Part shown: one piece after another, positions 16,373-25,079 of the stretch | How the letters are laid out: the number at the start of each line of letters is the position of its first letter | Numbering within the stretch: position 1 is the first letter of the stretch | Assembly (NCBI RefSeq): GCF_000252995.1 | Contig: NC_015761.1 | Coordinates: forward strand, 310,001 to 374,000 | Direction: 5' to 3' | From: Salmonella bongori NCTC 12419 | GTDB taxonomy: Bacteria > Pseudomonadota > Gammaproteobacteria > Enterobacterales > Enterobacteriaceae | DNA: 64,000 nucleotides | Position numbers and translations under genes: made by a program | Notes under the pieces: generated by a model | What the model was told of the DNA's origin: nothing | The model's database searches: none | Seen by the model: only the letters and a program-made list of their open reading frames with translations

Positions 16373-17692
16373 CTATCGACTACCAAACAGCACCTGGACC
16401 ACGTTATCTGGCATCGCTGTAGGTGTATTAATCACTTCCTGCTGGATAAAATCACCCCAATTTAGAAATAACTTTCTCAGCTTTTCAGCCTGCTGCCCAA
16501 CCTGATATGTTCGAATTAACCGATCTTTAGGTACATGGTTAAGCAAGAGCTCGATTAAACGCTCAGGCGCATCCAGATACTCGGCACAGCCGGTAGCAAC
16601 GCTTCGGCGTAAATCATGAGGGGAAAAGGGATCAATCTCTCCCATATATTTAACTCGTACTCGTTCCAGAGCGCGGGTAAGGGCGTCGCCGGTTATGGGA
16701 AATCCCGGTTTGCTGGTGGAGCCAAAGACATATGCCCCTTCAGTAATGAGACGCTGTTCTTTTAGTAAAGAAAGGGCTGATGGGTGCAGCGTAACTACAT
16801 GGTTTTTACCGTTCTTCGTTGCCGGGATGGTCCAGCGATCGCCATTGATTTGATCCCAACGCATTTCTGCTGCTTCAGAGCGGCGAACCCCAGTGAAAAT
16901 AATTAGACGTAGTGCATTTGCCACCGATCGAGATAACACGACGCTGGAGGCTAATCCACGGCCACCTGAGACGACAGAGCCGCCACCTATAGTTGCTTCA
17001 TCCAGCACCTTCCAGAGCATCTGTAGCTCCTCTTGCGGCAGCCAACGCTCGCGAGGTTTACTCATGGATGCACCAAACATTGCCGGTTTGAGCAAGCGGG
17101 CAGGGTTATGCTCAATTAGACCTTGTAAACTTGCATGGTCAAGTGTCATGTTGAGGATGATTAATCCCTTACGGACGGCTTCTGCGCTACTTTTTCTGAC
17201 ATTGCTGAGGTGCTCGAAAAGAACCGCGCGGCTGAGATCGTCGACACGTCTGTTACCTAATGCTTTTTCAAGGTGGCGGCGATAAGCGCCTTCATAGTCT
17301 GCAAGAGTTCGAGCGCTTATAGGTTTACTTTCTTTTCTGAATGCCAGCCAATTTTTCCATAAGTCGGCAAATATTGGCATTTTCTCGTTCTGCTGTTTCT
17401 CGATTTTTTTTGCGTAGCGAGGATCAATTCCCTTTTTTACGAAGTCAGCAGCTTCAGCGTGAGCCTGGCGAGCCTGAGCTAATCCCATTGCGGGATAACT
17501 ACCCAATGTTAGCTTGATCTGTTTTTGTGCAATCCGGTAGCGATAAATCCAGCTTTTGCTTTCGCTACCGTGGCGAACACGAACATAGAGGCCTCCACCC
17601 GCTTTTGATTTAACAGAGACAACGATTTCTTTCTCTTCTTCAGTGGCGGATAGAGATGCTAATTGCCTGTCTTGAGTGATGCTGAGCGCCAT
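16373..17692 (-). CDS. Tyrosine recombinase/integrase (IntF/P4-like)
   Basis: This 439-residue enzyme integrates and excises the island. I chose ATG at 17692 (MALSITQDRQ) because AAGGACCTGAAT precedes it; the frame extends to 17770 without a ribosome site. An N-terminal DUF4102-like arm domain (GLYVRVRHGSESKSWIYRYR, KLTLGSYPAMGLAQAR) precedes the core-binding and catalytic domains. The catalytic set is arginine in TGVRRSEAAEMRW, HDLRRS (H-x-x-R) and the tyrosine in IRTYQVG. Like intF of E. coli CP4-6, it lies at the thrW-distal end of the element, with its start facing the attachment-site remnant. Confidence 0.9.
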   Translation of the reverse strand: MALSITQDRQLASLSATEEEKEIVVSVKSKAGGGLYVRVRHGSESKSWIYRYRIAQKQIKLTLGSYPAMGLAQARQAHAEAADFVKKGIDPRYAKKIEKQQNEKMPIFADLWKNWLAFRKESKPISARTLADYEGAYRRHLEKALGNRRVDDLSRAVLFEHLSNVRKSSAEAVRKGLIILNMTLDHASLQGLIEHNPARLLKPAMFGASMSKPRERWLPQEELQMLWKVLDEATIGGGSVVSGGRGLASSVVLSRSVANALRLIIFTGVRRSEAAEMRWDQINGDRWTIPATKNGKNHVVTLHPSALSLLKEQRLITEGAYVFGSTSKPGFPITGDALTRALERVRVKYMGEIDPFSPHDLRRSVATGCAEYLDAPERLIELLLNHVPKDRLIRTYQVGQQAEKLRKLFLNWGDFIQQEVINTPTAMPDNVVQVLFGSR

Positions 17693-17859
17693 ATTCAGGT
17701 CCTTTTTGGGGTACACTCTCGGGTACACAATTAGCATGATATCAGGAGAAACAGAGAGAAACGATAACAAACAGGTTTTTTATTTATAGTATTGATTTTA
17801 TTTAATAAAATTGAATTTTAAAGACGGTATAAAACATACTGAAACAGTGGTTTAGTCAG

Positions 17860-17904
17860 TTCGTAATGCGAAGGTCGTAGGTTCGACTCCTATTATCGGC
17901 ACCA
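17860..17904 (+). other. Attachment-site remnant: 3' half of tRNA-Thr (thrW)
   Basis: These 45 nt match, as I recall it, the 3' end of enterobacterial thrW from the anticodon loop (TTCGTAATGCGAAGG) through GTTCGACTCC to GGCACCA. No 5' half precedes it, so it is not a functional tRNA. It marks the right junction (attR) of an element whose left junction should rebuild the whole thrW gene, upstream of base 1. Confidence 0.85.
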
Positions 17905-18654
17905 TTCCAACGTCCCCCAATGTGCGTATCTATCTATAATTACTGTGATTTATAACGGCTTTACGGCTTTATCGTCTATGTTTGTCCGTACCATTCGGTA
18001 CCACGTGTGTACGAACTGACGCCAGGCAGATTCGGAAGACTTGTATGCTTCTTACGCGCATTTTTGTATTGAGGTTCTCCGGCTGGCAACTGCTCTGGTT
18101 CAGGTATTTTATCAGATGCCCGGCACGACAGGACGCCGTTGTGGGCCAGTATGTCAGTCAAAGAACGCGCCAGTTGAACTCCAGATCGGGTTCCATATCC
18201 GGCGTATTTTGCTGTCTAACCTGACTCGCGCCGGATTAACAATATCACGTCGCTTTCGCCAGTACCGATAACGGCTACGGCGTATTTTCAGCTATATTCC
18301 TTCCGGTTCTACTGCTCCGATTTTCTTCCTGCCTGTCACGAATATGTGCTTAGCCTGTTTTTTCAGCAGAAAGTGGAATGATTTCAGAAAATCTGGTCTC
18401 AGTAGTATCTCTCTATTTAATTTATAAATCGTATTGATTGATTTTATTTGCTTTAAACATTGTGTAAGAAATGCTTACGATTTTACTCAAATGATGCACG
18501 GTTATTTAATTTAAATTCCTTCGCAAGATGAAATAAGGTGGTCACGTATATAAAATAAATTTTGATATGTCTGAATGTTATTTTTATTTCAAACAAACTT
18601 TTTGAACTTTCTGCTTTTTACTAATCAGGTAAGCGGAAGGAACAGGAGGCGTAT
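17905..18654. other. Gene-free 750-nt junction region
   Basis: Frames of 60-80 codons exist on both strands (for example 17976-18271) but none has a ribosome site or recognisable sequence. The first half is of average GC and may be decayed coding DNA from an earlier insertion. The last 280 nt are very AT-rich and should hold the promoter of the pilus operon; I could not single out a convincing -35/-10 pair. Confidence 0.4.
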
Positions 18655-19518
18655 ATGGATATTTTGAAAATTTTTACCCTGTTTGTGATGATGACTACGG
18701 GAATTTCGGTGTCACAGGCGACCACTTCTGTTGTGCGAAATGATTCATTGTCTGTACATGGTTTTGATTTTACAAACGAGAACACGCTAAAAGCTGCTAA
18801 AGATATATATGGTGCGTGTTACAGACTGGAGGAACCTCTTTTTATTGATTTAAGTGCTGAAGGTCATGGTGTCGCCGGAAAATTAAGCTGGGTTTCGAAA
18901 GTAAGATTCACGCTTGCTCAAAGTAAGGTTATTTCTCCACAAAGACTCAGAGCAAAGAACACCACTGATGGTGTTACCTGGATTAACGATGGGTTATATT
19001 CTTTTGGAAACCGGAAAACATGGAGTACGTTATTACCAAGTAATTCTACTGACCCTCACACTCTGACATTTCAGGATGGTTGGGAAGTTTCAACAAAAGG
19101 GGTAAATAATAATACCGTTTACACTCGTGTTAATATCCCAACCAGGAATTTACAGACTCTTGAGTTCATTTTCACATCTCAGGCAAATGACAATGATGTA
19201 CATATAATGTTTGAGCGTCAACCGGGCACCAACTATATGAAGAATACCGGTATCTGGCGTCCGAATAACGGCGATGTGGTGCCTGAGCTTGACGCGGATC
19301 CGGCAAACAAAATAGGGGTAGGAGATTTTCTTACATCATCTGCGCCTTATGCGGGTTTTAATTTGGTAAGAACGGAACGTATTAGATTCCATGGTCGTCA
19401 GTATAACGCTTCACCTTCAGTTATAACGATGGGTGCGTATGAAGTGGATTTCACAGTCGAACCCGATACTGCAAAGTATGGTTTTACAGCAGAACAATTT
19501 GATGCCGCTTGTAAATGA
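18655..19518 (+). CDS. Secreted protein, first gene of the type IVb pilus operon
   Basis: A very strong ribosome site AGGAGG (18644-18649) precedes ATG 18655. The 287-residue product has a signal peptide (MDILKIFTLFVMMTTGISV, cut near SQA). It otherwise looks like a soluble beta-rich domain with two cysteines in the mature part (near residue 60 and at the end, AACK). I know no firm family. In CFA/III and TCP systems a soluble protein (CofJ, TcpF) is exported by the pilus machine, and this may be the counterpart here, although it sits at the front of the operon. Its stop overlaps the next start by 4 nt. Confidence 0.7.
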   Translation: MDILKIFTLFVMMTTGISVSQATTSVVRNDSLSVHGFDFTNENTLKAAKDIYGACYRLEEPLFIDLSAEGHGVAGKLSWVSKVRFTLAQSKVISPQRLRAKNTTDGVTWINDGLYSFGNRKTWSTLLPSNSTDPHTLTFQDGWEVSTKGVNNNTVYTRVNIPTRNLQTLEFIFTSQANDNDVHIMFERQPGTNYMKNTGIWRPNNGDVVPELDADPANKIGVGDFLTSSAPYAGFNLVRTERIRFHGRQYNASPSVITMGAYEVDFTVEPDTAKYGFTAEQFDAACK

Positions 19519-20003
19519 TACAAAAAGTAATTTACATCGTTTTTTGTTTAATGATATGGAGCTGGGGAGTTCAGGCAGCAGAAACAGTAAACAATAAATA
19601 TGACTGTTTTGAACTTGCTGGACGAGATGCAAATATTGACCCGATGTTACTTAGAGCAGTGGCATGGCAGGAGTCGGGGCTCAATTACAGAATAACTGGC
19701 AGTAATGCTCTTGCTGGCTTTGGTAAAGGCTATGGCTATGGTTTGATGCAAATAGATAGCCAGCACCTGCTATTTTTAAAAAAGTACGGTATAACAAAAG
19801 AAAATTTAATTAATGATATATGTCTGAACATTTATGTTGGTGCATATATTATGGCGGTAGCATTCAATAAATTCGGTGAAAACTGGAAAGCTGTAGGTGC
19901 ATACAATGCCGGATTTAAAGAAAATAGTAAGCAACAAGAAAGGAGAACCCTGTATGCAAGGAAAGTGCATGCAACATACCAGTATTTGAAAAAACTTAAG
20001 TAG
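19515..20003 (+). CDS. Lytic transglycosylase, pilus-associated (CofT/PilT-like)
   Basis: This 162-residue protein has a signal peptide (cut after VQA) and a goose-lysozyme-like SLT domain. Catalytic E53 lies in AVAWQESGLNYR; GYGYGLMQID and VGAYNAGF are the other family motifs. Such enzymes open the peptidoglycan for pilus or secretion machinery, and one precedes the major pilin gene in the CFA/III and longus operons. Start overlap ATGA with the upstream gene shows coupling. Confidence 0.9.
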   Translation: MIQKVIYIVFCLMIWSWGVQAAETVNNKYDCFELAGRDANIDPMLLRAVAWQESGLNYRITGSNALAGFGKGYGYGLMQIDSQHLLFLKKYGITKENLINDICLNIYVGAYIMAVAFNKFGENWKAVGAYNAGFKENSKQQERRTLYARKVHATYQYLKKLK

Positions 20004-20059
20004 TTTCAACGATTCTTTATTAATACTTTAAAATTGCAGCGTAAATACGGAGTGACTGT

Positions 20060-20806
20060 ATGTTTATCGAAATGAACTCGATCCTGGAAAATTATAAGGG
20101 ATATTTTCTTAAAAAGGCAGATAAGTATAAAGAGATCAAACAACAGCGTGGTATGACTCTACTGGAAATTATCATTGTACTAGGTATTATTGGTACTATT
20201 GCTGCCGGGGTTGTAATCCTTGCTCAGCGGGCATTTGATAGTCGTGCTATTTCTGATTTAGTGAGTAATACGAATACTGTACGTATTGCAGTTAAGGATG
20301 CTTACCAGCGGGAAGGGAATTATCCGGCTGCTAATACTGCACAGGTCATTGCTTATGATGCGGACAGCATTAAGGATAGTACAGCCAGTACGACAATCAT
20401 TGCCAGACTGGTTCAGCTGGGAAAAATCTCTGTAGATGAAGCCCGCAATGGTATTTCAAATGATTATCTTAATATTGGTGGCGCTATAACCAGTACTGGT
20501 GCGACGACAGATAAAGGTTTTGTTATTGAAATTAATGGCCTTGATCAGAGTCAGTGCCGTAGCGTTATTTCTCAGGTCGGTAATAACTGGGATTATGTTG
20601 CCACAGTGACTGCACCAGCAGGAAGCTATACCGTAAATGGTAGTAATTTCGATATGACAACAGCAGCGGTAGCTGCTCCAACTTCCGCCCAGGCGGTTCT
20701 GCGTTCACTTGATACTACAACAGGTAGTCAGACTATCACAGCTGCAATGACAGCGGCGGTGTGCTCTGATGACAGCAGTAATGGTGTAATTCTGGGAAGC
20801 CGTTAA
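20060..20806 (+). CDS. Major type IVb prepilin (CofA/LngA-like)
   Basis: The prepilin has a 31-residue basic leader ending QQRG, then mature N-terminus MTLLEIIIVLGIIGTIAAGV with the conserved Glu5. A methionine at +1 and a long leader define type IVb pilins such as CofA, LngA and TcpA. The mature protein has about 217 residues; two C-terminal cysteines (SQCRS near 155 of the precursor and AAVCSD near the end) can form the D-region disulfide. The ribosome site is GGAGTGA. Cleavage and N-methylation should be by the prepilin peptidase at 28928. Confidence 0.95.
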   Translation: MFIEMNSILENYKGYFLKKADKYKEIKQQRGMTLLEIIIVLGIIGTIAAGVVILAQRAFDSRAISDLVSNTNTVRIAVKDAYQREGNYPAANTAQVIAYDADSIKDSTASTTIIARLVQLGKISVDEARNGISNDYLNIGGAITSTGATTDKGFVIEINGLDQSQCRSVISQVGNNWDYVATVTAPAGSYTVNGSNFDMTTAAVAAPTSAQAVLRSLDTTTGSQTITAAMTAAVCSDDSSNGVILGSR

Positions 20807-20813
20807 TCATCCG

Positions 20814-20842
20814 GGGAGTTTCATTCAAAAAATGAAACTCCC
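20814..20842 (+). promoter_or_regulatory. Strong stem-loop after the major pilin gene
   Basis: GGGAGTTTCATT (20814-20825) pairs perfectly with AATGAAACTCCC (20831-20842) around CAAAA. No U-tract follows. It can act as a partial terminator or 3' stabiliser that lets pilin be made in excess of downstream assembly proteins. Confidence 0.8.
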
Positions 20843-20892
20843 ATGCGAGATAACATAATTAATATCTATCATATTTTGTCAGGGTGTTTAAC

Positions 20893-22491
20893 TTGAAACA
20901 TATATCAAATCGTGGATCAATCCTGATTGAGGTTATTATAGCTATTGCTATCATTGGTATGGTTATGCTAGCTGCAGCTGAATATGCCAGAAAAGAAATA
21001 GATAAAGTACACCGACAAAATATATCTGACATCATTGTTAAGGAAATTTCCTCTTTTCTGGCGTTTATAAATCACTATGAGCTTGAAGTATATAAAGCAG
21101 ATGGAACAACAGAAAAGAGGATAAATCCACTTTATGATATTCCCTCTCCAGGTACATCAGACTCACGGCCTGATTATTATAAAAATCGACTTCTGACAAA
21201 AATGGAGGATGATTTAAGTAACAATTTATCAAATTTTATCAACTGGGGAAGTTATAAAGCAGGAGGGACGAGCGCTGAGAGAAATTTTTTTCTTGACAGT
21301 GCTTGTGGTGGTACAGGTGCTGATTCAATTCCTGTAAACAAAACATCTGGAATGAAGTTTGTTAATCAATTTCTAAGTTGTGAACGGAAATGGGAAAATA
21401 GTGAGTTTGACATTGAACGTGTAGATTTAATTGGCGACCAACGCACCGGTAGTATTGATCGAGTTGATTTTTTTCTTTCTTTCAATGAAATAACAGAAAA
21501 TAACGGTTTTGAGCTTTTTAATTATGTAACAAGTCTTGAGAGAGCCTTTGACAAGGCTGGCTATTTTGTTGCAGGCGCATACTTAATCAGCAGGAATAAA
21601 GGTGGGGCAGCGCAAAACTGGGAGCTTGTAAAGAATGGCACAGGTACACCACCTCCAAGAGTGGATGTGATGAAACCAGACGGTTATGATTTTCTTGGCA
21701 GACTTCCCCGTAATCTTCAATATGGCATCAGATTGAGTATGAAGGCGGACGGAATGAACCTGAAAGCAGATGGTTCGGTGAATGCAGAAAAATTATGCTG
21801 GGATCCTGTCAGCGATGCTCCGGTGATTTGCATTGCATCAAATAAATACAGTACTCATGATGATCCCATGCTTAGTGCTACTGTTTCTCCGGGGCAGGAT
21901 CCAGCATCACTTTCTGTTAAGGACCTTATTTTTAATAATGGGGTAGGAACTAAACCTGATGGAACGACGTATAATAAATACAGTACTGTTCCTGTGATTG
22001 ATTACGTAAGTTTTACTGGTGAAAACAAGGCAAATATTAAAGTATCGGATAATTACTCTGCAAATGTTAACGATGAAGAAGGATTCATTAGACGTGATAT
22101 ACAAATATGTCCTTTAAATCCTGAAGGCGATGAAAGCAATCCCGGTAAGCCAAAGCGGTTGTACCCGAGAATGGCTGTGGCGTTATCATCATTTGTTGGG
22201 GAGTCTCTTGATAATAACAGTAAAACAATGTTGGATTCCGATCTTAGCAAGCTTAAATCTAATCGTAATAAGTTATCTTTGCTAAAAGGGCAGGAAATTG
22301 ATCAGATAAAGGGTATTGTTATTCAGGTTAACCAGTCGACAATAAATAAGCCATCAGGTGAATGGTTAATTTCAGCAAGTACAGGGCTTAAAAATGATGG
22401 GACGGGTGCTTACAATATCATTAACCCAAAATCATTATCTTTGCTTGTGACAACCTGGTGCAGTACGGAAGAACAGGACTCATTGCCATAA
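20893..22491 (+). CDS. Minor pilin/initiator (CofB/TcpB-like)
   Basis: I prefer TTG 20893, 8 nt after AGGG, which gives a short leader MKHISNRG and mature SILIEVIIAIAIIGM; GTG 20884 is the alternative. The product has about 532 residues, much longer than a structural pilin and near CofB (about 518). The +1 residue is serine, not methionine, but Glu5 is present. The large C-terminal part is probably a trimeric tip domain that starts assembly and may anchor the exported protein. It follows the stem-loop at 20814. Confidence 0.85.
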   Translation: MKHISNRGSILIEVIIAIAIIGMVMLAAAEYARKEIDKVHRQNISDIIVKEISSFLAFINHYELEVYKADGTTEKRINPLYDIPSPGTSDSRPDYYKNRLLTKMEDDLSNNLSNFINWGSYKAGGTSAERNFFLDSACGGTGADSIPVNKTSGMKFVNQFLSCERKWENSEFDIERVDLIGDQRTGSIDRVDFFLSFNEITENNGFELFNYVTSLERAFDKAGYFVAGAYLISRNKGGAAQNWELVKNGTGTPPPRVDVMKPDGYDFLGRLPRNLQYGIRLSMKADGMNLKADGSVNAEKLCWDPVSDAPVICIASNKYSTHDDPMLSATVSPGQDPASLSVKDLIFNNGVGTKPDGTTYNKYSTVPVIDYVSFTGENKANIKVSDNYSANVNDEEGFIRRDIQICPLNPEGDESNPGKPKRLYPRMAVALSSFVGESLDNNSKTMLDSDLSKLKSNRNKLSLLKGQEIDQIKGIVIQVNQSTINKPSGEWLISASTGLKNDGTGAYNIINPKSLSLLVTTWCSTEEQDSLP

Positions 22492-22561
22492 AAGAGGTCT
22501 GTATATCGTTATTTTTCATCTGAGAATGAAACGTTTTGAAACCAGTATAAGGATAAATAAA

Positions 22562-23035
22562 GTGAATCTTATGTACAAGAAAATCACTGCCCCCGTTGTG
22601 GCGTTACTTTCATTTATTACCATTACTGGTGCACTGGCATCACGAGATATGGAAATGAAACCGTTGGCGACTACACCAATGACAGAGTCTGTCGCAGGTA
22701 ATGACTACAGACCGAACAGCCCGTTTAGTGTTGACCGTCAAAAGAAATCTGACAGCAATACTGATGCTATAAGTATGACGTCTGAAAGCAAATCTCTGTT
22801 ACTCAGAAAAGATGGCCTTTTGAGTAAAGAACTGGAGTTATGGGTAAATAAGAATGGATATACTCTCCTGTGGAACAGTAACCGGGATTATATTATCTAC
22901 AATACCATTACACTTCACGCTGACAGTTTTGATAATGTCCTGAATGAACTCGGCAAATTGTTTGATTCCGAGAACTACGGACTGGTGATTAAACAGTACG
23001 AAGTGAATAAAGTCATAATTATTGATGCGCAATAA
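22562..23035 (+). CDS. TcpQ/PilL-like pilus assembly protein
   Basis: GTG 22562 follows AAGGA (22549-22553) with 8-nt spacing and gives 157 residues, with a signal sequence cut after ALA. The C-terminal 75 residues (LSKELELWVNKNGYTLLWNS ... VNKVIIIDA) match the TcpQ C-terminal domain, which in Vibrio stabilises and localises the secretin. It precedes the secretin gene, as tcpQ precedes tcpC. A start at 22526 lacks a ribosome site. Confidence 0.8.
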   Translation: MNLMYKKITAPVVALLSFITITGALASRDMEMKPLATTPMTESVAGNDYRPNSPFSVDRQKKSDSNTDAISMTSESKSLLLRKDGLLSKELELWVNKNGYTLLWNSNRDYIIYNTITLHADSFDNVLNELGKLFDSENYGLVIKQYEVNKVIIIDAQ

Positions 23036-23054
23036 GTGAAAGGTTAAGGATAAT

Positions 23055-24503
23055 ATGAAACTCAAAATTTTATTTGTTGCCTGTATTTTAGCATTACAGG
23101 GATGTGCAGGATCATTCGATAAGAAATTTTCTGATAATGATTTTCTGAAAGAGAATAATATTCATGACACCAGTGATTACAAACAGAAGCCTTACATAAA
23201 ATACAACAAAGCTTTTCTTGGTAAGAAAACAGTTTACAGCGAGAAACAAAAAAAATTACTGAATAAAAGAGTCAGCATCAGTACTTATGAGCAGACTCCG
23301 CTACGTACATTGCTGGAGGCAGTCAGTCAGCAGGTGGGTAGTAGTTATAAAATTGATGAGGTGGTGCCTGGCGCGAAGAATGAATCTGTAGCGAATGAGT
23401 CAATGAATATAAATTTTGACGGTACGTTGGCAGAATTTATTCGATATGTTTCAGCGCTTTATGACATGGATGTTGAACTGACTGATGAAAATATTATCCG
23501 GGCTTCGGCTTATAGTACTTATGCTATAAACCTGGATTTTTACGGACAGGATAATAAATTTGAAACTGCGATGGATTTGTCCGGCAATGAAGCAACTTCA
23601 TCCGGTGGATTGACTGGTAAGTCAGAAATTAAATTCCAGTCGACTTTCTGGACTGATGTGGAGGATATGGTTAAAAAATATGTGTCTTCCGGCACGTATA
23701 ATATTTTCAAGGATGCTTCAGTACTGACATTTTCAGCCAGGCCTTCGGAGTATCGTTCGTTACTTAAAGTTTTGAATGAATACCAGAAGCTCAATAGCAG
23801 GCAATATATTGTTTCTTATATGATTTTTGTTTTAGATAAGAACAAGGTTAACGCACTGAAAGGGGGCGCAAGTCTTAGCTATAAAAACGGTGGAACCACT
23901 ATAGGGATTAATACCTCTCTCCTGCAGACAATTGCTGGTGGGGTGACGATAGGACGTGACTTTTACAGTGGAACGGACCCTAAATTAAATATTGGGGCCC
24001 AGCTCGAAGCTACTTACCAACTGACAGGCAGCAAAATTCTGCAGAAAGGGACCTTTGTGACCCGTAATAATACTCCAATTCCATTAAACCTGACGAATTC
24101 ACAGTATTTTATTTCAGGCAGAACAACTACAATGAATGATAATTTTGCAAACACGGACGTGGAAACATCGCAGATTATTACCGGAACCAGTTTTTTCCTG
24201 ACACCCCGGGCATTATCGGATGGGCGGATTGAGGTGGCCAGTGGTTTCACTAAAAAAGTCCTGAACTCAATCGATGTTCTGGATAATGTTCAGTTACCAA
24301 ATGTCAGCACTTCAGAAATGTTTAATACCTCGGTTGTTTCTCCGGGAAGCCTGGTTGTTGTCGCTCGCTATGATTCTGGGCAGGAAACCGATCAGCGTAG
24401 CGCCATGCTGCTTGGTGGTGGGCTGGATAAAGAAAACTCAGACAGTACCATTCTGATGGTTGTGGGTATTGATAACTATAAGGTACCTTTCGTTGAGCAG
24501 TAA
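23055..24503 (+). CDS. Type IVb pilus secretin lipoprotein (TcpC/CofD/PilN-like)
   Basis: This 482-residue outer-membrane secretin has a lipobox LQGC (Cys17) and a ribosome site GTTAAGGA. An N-terminal domain (about 75-160: RVSISTYEQTPLRTLLEAVS, then MNINFDGTLAEFIRYVS) precedes the secretin core. The core includes EYQKLNSRQYIVSYMIFV and the C-terminal beta-domain with TGTSFFLTPRALSDGRIEVA. It forms the pilus exit pore. Size matches the PilN/BfpB/TcpC group. Confidence 0.92.
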   Translation: MKLKILFVACILALQGCAGSFDKKFSDNDFLKENNIHDTSDYKQKPYIKYNKAFLGKKTVYSEKQKKLLNKRVSISTYEQTPLRTLLEAVSQQVGSSYKIDEVVPGAKNESVANESMNINFDGTLAEFIRYVSALYDMDVELTDENIIRASAYSTYAINLDFYGQDNKFETAMDLSGNEATSSGGLTGKSEIKFQSTFWTDVEDMVKKYVSSGTYNIFKDASVLTFSARPSEYRSLLKVLNEYQKLNSRQYIVSYMIFVLDKNKVNALKGGASLSYKNGGTTIGINTSLLQTIAGGVTIGRDFYSGTDPKLNIGAQLEATYQLTGSKILQKGTFVTRNNTPIPLNLTNSQYFISGRTTTMNDNFANTDVETSQIITGTSFFLTPRALSDGRIEVASGFTKKVLNSIDVLDNVQLPNVSTSEMFNTSVVSPGSLVVVARYDSGQETDQRSAMLLGGGLDKENSDSTILMVVGIDNYKVPFVEQ

Positions 24504-24504
24504 G

Positions 24505-25074
24505 ATGAAAGCACAGTACCTGCTCCCCGGTTTTATCTGGCTGCCTGACAAAGATTCAGGTCGTAAAGCTTATATGCTGAAACTGGATAAGGAGTTTAAA
24601 AACCATTTCAGTTATGTCGAGAGTAAGCAGAACAAACAAAGGGGTTACCACCAAGGGGAATTCAGCAAGGGCAGCGCGCTGGCGCTATATATCAGTCGAT
24701 ATCTTGGTGACGGTATTTATACTTCAGATGCCCCAGATATTTTAGATATGTTTTTCGAAGCCTCAGAAGCTCACGGTAGACGTTCTGATATTGTTTATTT
24801 ATTGATTGTGACTGACGGCAAAATTGTTGCGGGTACAGATATTATTGTAAAACGTGAACTGTTTGATTTTTTTATCCAACAGATTGCGGATACGAAATAT
24901 TCGCATTTAAATATACGGGCATTTACGACAGAAGATTTATTTGAGCTGAACAGGAAATATATCAGTGATATGGTATCTGAAAATAAACACTCAAATATTA
25001 TGTTAGGCCTCATACTAATGATTTTCCTTATCTTATGCGGAGGAGGGCTGGCCTGGTTTATCCTGATGCCTTAA
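24505..25074 (+). CDS. Pilus accessory membrane protein (TcpR/CofE position)
   Basis: ATG 24505 lies one base after the secretin stop; a frame from 24460 would overlap the secretin. The 189-residue product has a cytoplasmic domain and a single C-terminal membrane helix (about 164-185, MLGLILMIFLILCGGGLAWF), so it is tail-anchored. Position after the secretin matches tcpR/cofE, whose products belong to the inner-membrane assembly platform. Sequence similarity is not obvious to me, so the role rests on gene order. Confidence 0.7.
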   Translation: MKAQYLLPGFIWLPDKDSGRKAYMLKLDKEFKNHFSYVESKQNKQRGYHQGEFSKGSALALYISRYLGDGIYTSDAPDILDMFFEASEAHGRRSDIVYLLIVTDGKIVAGTDIIVKRELFDFFIQQIADTKYSHLNIRAFTTEDLFELNRKYISDMVSENKHSNIMLGLILMIFLILCGGGLAWFILMP

Positions 25075-25079
25075 AAAAT

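Noticed and set aside
17860..17904. Functional tRNA gene
   Set aside because: Only the 3' half from the anticodon loop is present; no acceptor-stem or D-arm 5' half precedes it.
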